Of a stretch of 9,687 nucleotides of DNA, positions 6,482 through 9,687 are shown one piece after another. This DNA comes from an uncultured Clostridia bacterium. Lineage in GTDB: Bacteria > Bacillota > Clostridia > TANB77 > CAG-508. Numbering within the stretch: position 1 is the first letter of the stretch; each line of letters starts with the position of its first letter. The stretch is taken from assembly GCA_948528155.1 (NCBI GenBank), contig CAOSZT010000086.1, positions 1 through 9,687 on the forward strand. Reading direction: 5' to 3'. The notes under the pieces were generated by a model that was given only the letters and a program-made list of their open reading frames with translations, was not told the origin of the DNA and made no database searches. Made by a program: the position numbers and the translations under genes.

Positions 6482-9400
6482 TTACAATTCTAAATTACCT
6501 ATTAGGGAATTTATTGTTGTTTCATCTCTTTCTTCTCCTTCTTCTGTTTTGTTTCCTTCTGTTGGTTGTACACTATTTTCTAAATAATAACTTTCTGTTA
6601 TTTTTACTGTAGCATTATCTTTATATCCTATTATTCCTCCTATATTTGCTGGTCCTGCTATTTGTCCTTTTGAATAGCAATGTTCTATAATTGTTCCTCC
6701 TGCTCTCGCTCTTCCTACTATTCCTCCTATATGTTTATATAATGCTGTTACATTTCCTGTATTATAACAATATGTTACTTTTTTTGCTCCATTAATAGTT
6801 ATAGTGCCTACTATTCCTCCTGTTCTTGATACTACATCTGTAGAAGCACTATATCCACTTGTTTTTATATTTCCTATATTTCCACATCTTGTTATTGAAC
6901 TTGTATTTTCAAGCGTACCAACTATTCCCCCAGCACCACTAGCATTCGCTCCAGTTCCTGTTATTGTTACATCCCCTTTATTTAAACAATCTTCTATTGT
7001 TGCATTAGTTTTAACACTATCATCATATCTTCCTGTACATCCAGTTATTCCTCCTGTATGAGCCCTTTCATTTGTTACAGTCCCTTCATTTATACAATTT
7101 TTTACAATTCCTCTTTGTTGCAATCCCACAATACCTCCACAATAAAAATATTTACTTTCTATATTTCCATAATTATAACAATTCTCCACCAAACATGCCT
7201 GACCATTATACATTCTATAAGCTTGATTTCCAACTATTCCTCCTACATTTGCTCTATTTAAACTATCTTTTCCTGTTCCTGTTACATTTGCATAATTTTT
7301 ACAATTTCTTACTTCACTTCCATACTGTAAAAATCCTGTTATTCCTCCTACATTATAACCTGTTGCACTTACAACTCCTTCTTTTTCATTTATACAATTT
7401 TCTATTATTGATTTTGTAAATAATTTTCTAGTATCATGATAATATCCTGCAAATCCAGATATTCCCCCTGTTCCACCTGCACCTCCTGTTATAATTCCTT
7501 TATTTTTACATTTTTTTATTGTTCCTTTATATGATGTTCCAACTATTCCACCTACTCCATTATATAATCCTGAAATATCTGCATAATTGTTACAATTTTC
7601 TACTTCACTATTATTACCTATTGATGCAGTTATTCCTCCCACATTACTTTCACTATATGTTGCTTCACCACGACCTGTAACATTTACAGTTCCTGAATTA
7701 TAATTTGTACAGTTTTTAATTATACTAGCTCTAACTATTCCTCCAGATATTCCTCCTGCATGACTTTTCCCTTGTATTTTTCCATAATTTTTACAATTAT
7801 CTATTATTATAGTATAGTTTACATTTGAATTGTTTCCACCAAATCCTACTATTCCTGCAACATATGCAAGATTACCTGTGATTTCTCCTTTATTTACACA
7901 ATTTATTACTGTCCCTTTATACATCTGTCCTACTATTCCTGCTTTCATACTATAACTTCCACCTATTGTTGCCTCATTTACACAGTTATTTATATTTCCA
8001 CCTTGTGTACCTATTAATCCTATTATTCCACCAGTTCTACTAAAATTATTATTTTGTCCTGTTGTTGTAATAATTCCTGACACTTTACAATTATTTATAT
8101 TTATATTATTACCATATCCTAGTATTCCTCCAATTTGGTATCTAGTTGATGTTATATTTACATCTTTTAAATTTATGTTATTTATTGTCCCACCTTTTGA
8201 ATAACCAAATAATCCTAGATTTCCTGTTGCTATATTCATATAAAGATTAGTTATTGTATTTCCATTTCCTTCAAATGTCCCACTAAAATAATTATTTGTT
8301 GTATTTCCTATTCGTATCCAAGTAGTATTATTTGTATAATAATCTACATATTCTTTACTTTCTGTAGTTTCATAACTTGTTTCATTTTTAAAATCTAAAT
8401 CATTTTTTAATTCTACCATTTTTCCTTCATATTTGTTTCCTGTATTTACTTGTGTCGCAAATAGACTTAAATCTTCTATTGTATATATTTCTGTTACTAT
8501 ATCTTTTACTTCTACATTACAAATAACTCTTTCTCCTTGATATTCTGCTATTATTGTAGTTGTTCCTATTGCTATTCCTTTTATTTGTCCATTCTGTATT
8601 GTTGCTACATTTTCATCTTCACTTGTCCAACTTGCTGTATTTGTTACATTTTGTTCTTGATATTTAGCTATTAATTTTACTGTTTGATCTATTGTTACAT
8701 TTACATTTGTTTTATCTAATATTAATTTATCACTTGCTTTTACTATTACTCTACACATTGCTTCTTTTGTTTGATCTTCTTTCCATTTACATTTTATAAT
8801 TGCCTCTCCTATTTGTAATCCTTTTATTTCTCCTTTTCCATTTACTTTTACTATATTTTCATCACTGCTTTCCCATTCTAAATAACTAGTGCCTATTTTT
8901 TTCCCTTCTATTTTTACTTCTATTTTATATGTTTGATATTCTCCTATCTCCTTTTCTGTTTCCATTTCTAATGTAAAGTTTTCTGGAATTCCTTCTTCTA
9001 CTATTATTTTATATGTTTGTATATTAACCTCTGTTACTTCATCTTCTCCGCCTTCTTCTGTACCTTCTGGATTTTCTGTATCTCCTGTATCTTCTGTTTT
9101 ATAACTTACTGTTATTGTTGCTTCTCCTTTTGCTATTCCAGTTATTTTTCCCGTGTGGTCTACAGTTACTATACTCTCATCTGAAGTTTGCCATTTTACT
9201 TCTCCTGTATTTAATTTTGTTGTTAATTGTTTACTTTCATCTATTATTAAATATATAGTATCTTCTGTATCTTGTGGACCTTCATCTATTATTCCATCTT
9301 TTGTTACACCATATTCTGGTCTATGGTATATCTTTCCTTCATATTTTTCCCCTTCAATTCTATATATTTCTCCTGTTAATACATTTATTACATATTCTTT

Positions 9401-9687
9401 TTGAGTATATTCTTTTATTATTTCTTTATCTATTTTATATAAATTCACTTTTTCTTCTGTAATTTCATTAATATTTTCTGCTTTCTTTATTGTTTCTACT
9501 AATGTATTTTTTAAATTTATATTTTCTACTTTTCCATTTTCTTTATCTATTGGATAATCCTTTTCCTGTTTTGAATCAAATTCTTTGTTATACATATATA
9601 TATTTACTGCTTCTTTTACATTATTATATTCCGTTACAAACTTTGTCCATTTCGCTTTTCCTATTAATCCATTTTCTCCAGTTATAC
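6482..9687 (-). CDS. Large pilin-like, Big_2 and GLUG-repeat surface protein (5' end outside window)
   Basis: The frame is open to the right edge: before the ATG at 9595 it continues for 30 codons and encodes ITGENGLIGKAKWTKFVTEY, the post-membrane part of the pilin-like module of its neighbour, so the true start is beyond the window. Numbering from the 9595 Met, residues 1-110 are charged. Three Big_2-like Ig domains follow at about 112-198, 205-287 and 290-364, each with W/S-SDE-IV-V---GKI-GI--GEATI; the first has an acidic insertion (about 167-190). Residues 368-480 lead into a solenoid (FSGTFEGNGNTITNLYMN). From 486 to about 1005 there are about sixteen GLUG-type coils of about 33 residues (GGIVG-type turns at 489, 522, 552, 580, 614, 653, 682, 710, 750, 785, 820, 848, 889, 926, 957, 986), most with an NC-N-G turn bearing one Cys. 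The final residues (about 1007-1037) are acidic and lack the GYPILKW end of its neighbour. A surface adhesin or carbohydrate/matrix-binding role is inferred only. Confidence 0.82.
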   Translation of the reverse strand, partial: ITGENGLIGKAKWTKFVTEYNNVKEAVNIYMYNKEFDSKQEKDYPIDKENGKVENINLKNTLVETIKKAENINEITEEKVNLYKIDKEIIKEYTQKEYVINVLTGEIYRIEGEKYEGKIYHRPEYGVTKDGIIDEGPQDTEDTIYLIIDESKQLTTKLNTGEVKWQTSDESIVTVDHTGKITGIAKGEATITVSYKTEDTGDTENPEGTEEGGEDEVTEVNIQTYKIIVEEGIPENFTLEMETEKEIGEYQTYKIEVKIEGKKIGTSYLEWESSDENIVKVNGKGEIKGLQIGEAIIKCKWKEDQTKEAMCRVIVKASDKLILDKTNVNVTIDQTVKLIAKYQEQNVTNTASWTSEDENVATIQNGQIKGIAIGTTTIIAEYQGERVICNVEVKDIVTEIYTIEDLSLFATQVNTGNKYEGKMVELKNDLDFKNETSYETTESKEYVDYYTNNTTWIRIGNTTNNYFSGTFEGNGNTITNLYMNIATGNLGLFGYSKGGTINNINLKDVNITSTRYQIGGILGYGNNININNCKVSGIITTTGQNNNFSRTGGIIGLIGTQGGNINNCVNEATIGGSYSMKAGIVGQMYKGTVINCVNKGEITGNLAYVAGIVGFGGNNSNVNYTIIIDNCKNYGKIQGKSHAGGISGGIVRASIIKNCTNYNSGTVNVTGRGEATYSESNVGGITASIGNNSEVENCNNYADISGLYNGVGGIVGTSYKGTIKKCKNKGIITGGAGGTGGISGFAGYYHDTRKLFTKSIIENCINEKEGVVSATGYNVGGITGFLQYGSEVRNCKNYANVTGTGKDSLNRANVGGIVGNQAYRMYNGQACLVENCYNYGNIESKYFYCGGIVGLQQRGIVKNCINEGTVTNERAHTGGITGCTGRYDDSVKTNATIEDCLNKGDVTITGTGANASGAGGIVGTLENTSSITRCGNIGNIKTSGYSASTDVVSRTGGIVGTITINGAKKVTYCYNTGNVTALYKHIGGIVGRARAGGTIIEHCYSKGQIAGPANIGGIIGYKDNATVKITESYYLENSVQPTEGNKTEEGEERDETTINSLIGNLEL

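Noticed and set aside
6575..8140. Possible CRISPR array or tandem DNA repeat, from recurring ATTCCTCCTA-like words
   Set aside because: The words encode the repeated GGI-G turns of the GLUG coils; spacing varies and the intervening sequence is coding, so the repetition is at protein level.
9593..9595. ATG at 9595 as the start of the large protein
   Set aside because: The frame continues upstream without a stop and carries the GENGLIGKA motif; no ribosome binding site precedes this ATG (upstream minus-strand sequence is GTAAATATATAT).

Overview
The window is very AT-rich, and every gene I can support reads on the minus strand. Strong AGGAGG-type ribosome binding sites, A-rich codon use and the gene families present point to a low-GC Firmicute of the class Clostridia, probably an uncultured gut or related anaerobe. 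This placement is inferred from sequence character and was not checked against any database.

Two transcription units are visible. Read along the minus strand (right to left), the first is a surface-protein operon at 9687-4725. It holds two tandem large proteins, each an N-terminal type IV pilin-like module followed by a GLUG-repeat solenoid. The upstream one runs off the right edge of the window: its reading frame stays open past the first ATG at 9595 and still encodes the end of the pilin-like module. It carries three bacterial Ig-like (Big_2-type) domains and about sixteen GLUG-type coils. The downstream one (6455-4725) has a complete class III (prepilin) leader and a shorter, more degenerate GLUG region. 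A perfect 10-bp hairpin with a T tract (4631-4663) ends this unit.

The second unit is a lower-glycolysis operon: pgk (4496-3312), a 44-codon small ORF resembling the start of a Nudix hydrolase (3271-3137), tpiA (3135-2383), gpmI (2355-817), and finally a DUF600/YezG-type immunity-like gene (764-90). Pgk, TpiA and GpmI are full-length with their catalytic residues present. They cover triose-phosphate interconversion and the steps from 1,3-bisphosphoglycerate to 2-phosphoglycerate. The gap and eno genes that often accompany them are not in this window. The 228-bp gap upstream of pgk holds the terminator of the pilin operon, the pgk leader and a long inverted repeat.

The left edge (1-90) is a pyrimidine-rich block of three degenerate repeat units ending at the stop codon of the YezG-like gene. 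It resembles a dispersed intergenic repeat. No RNA genes, CRISPR arrays, insertion sequences or plus-strand genes were found. Besides the repeat block, the main points of interest are the pilin-anchored cysteine-laddered solenoids, the apparent Nudix remnant inside a glycolytic operon, and an immunity-type gene with no visible toxin.
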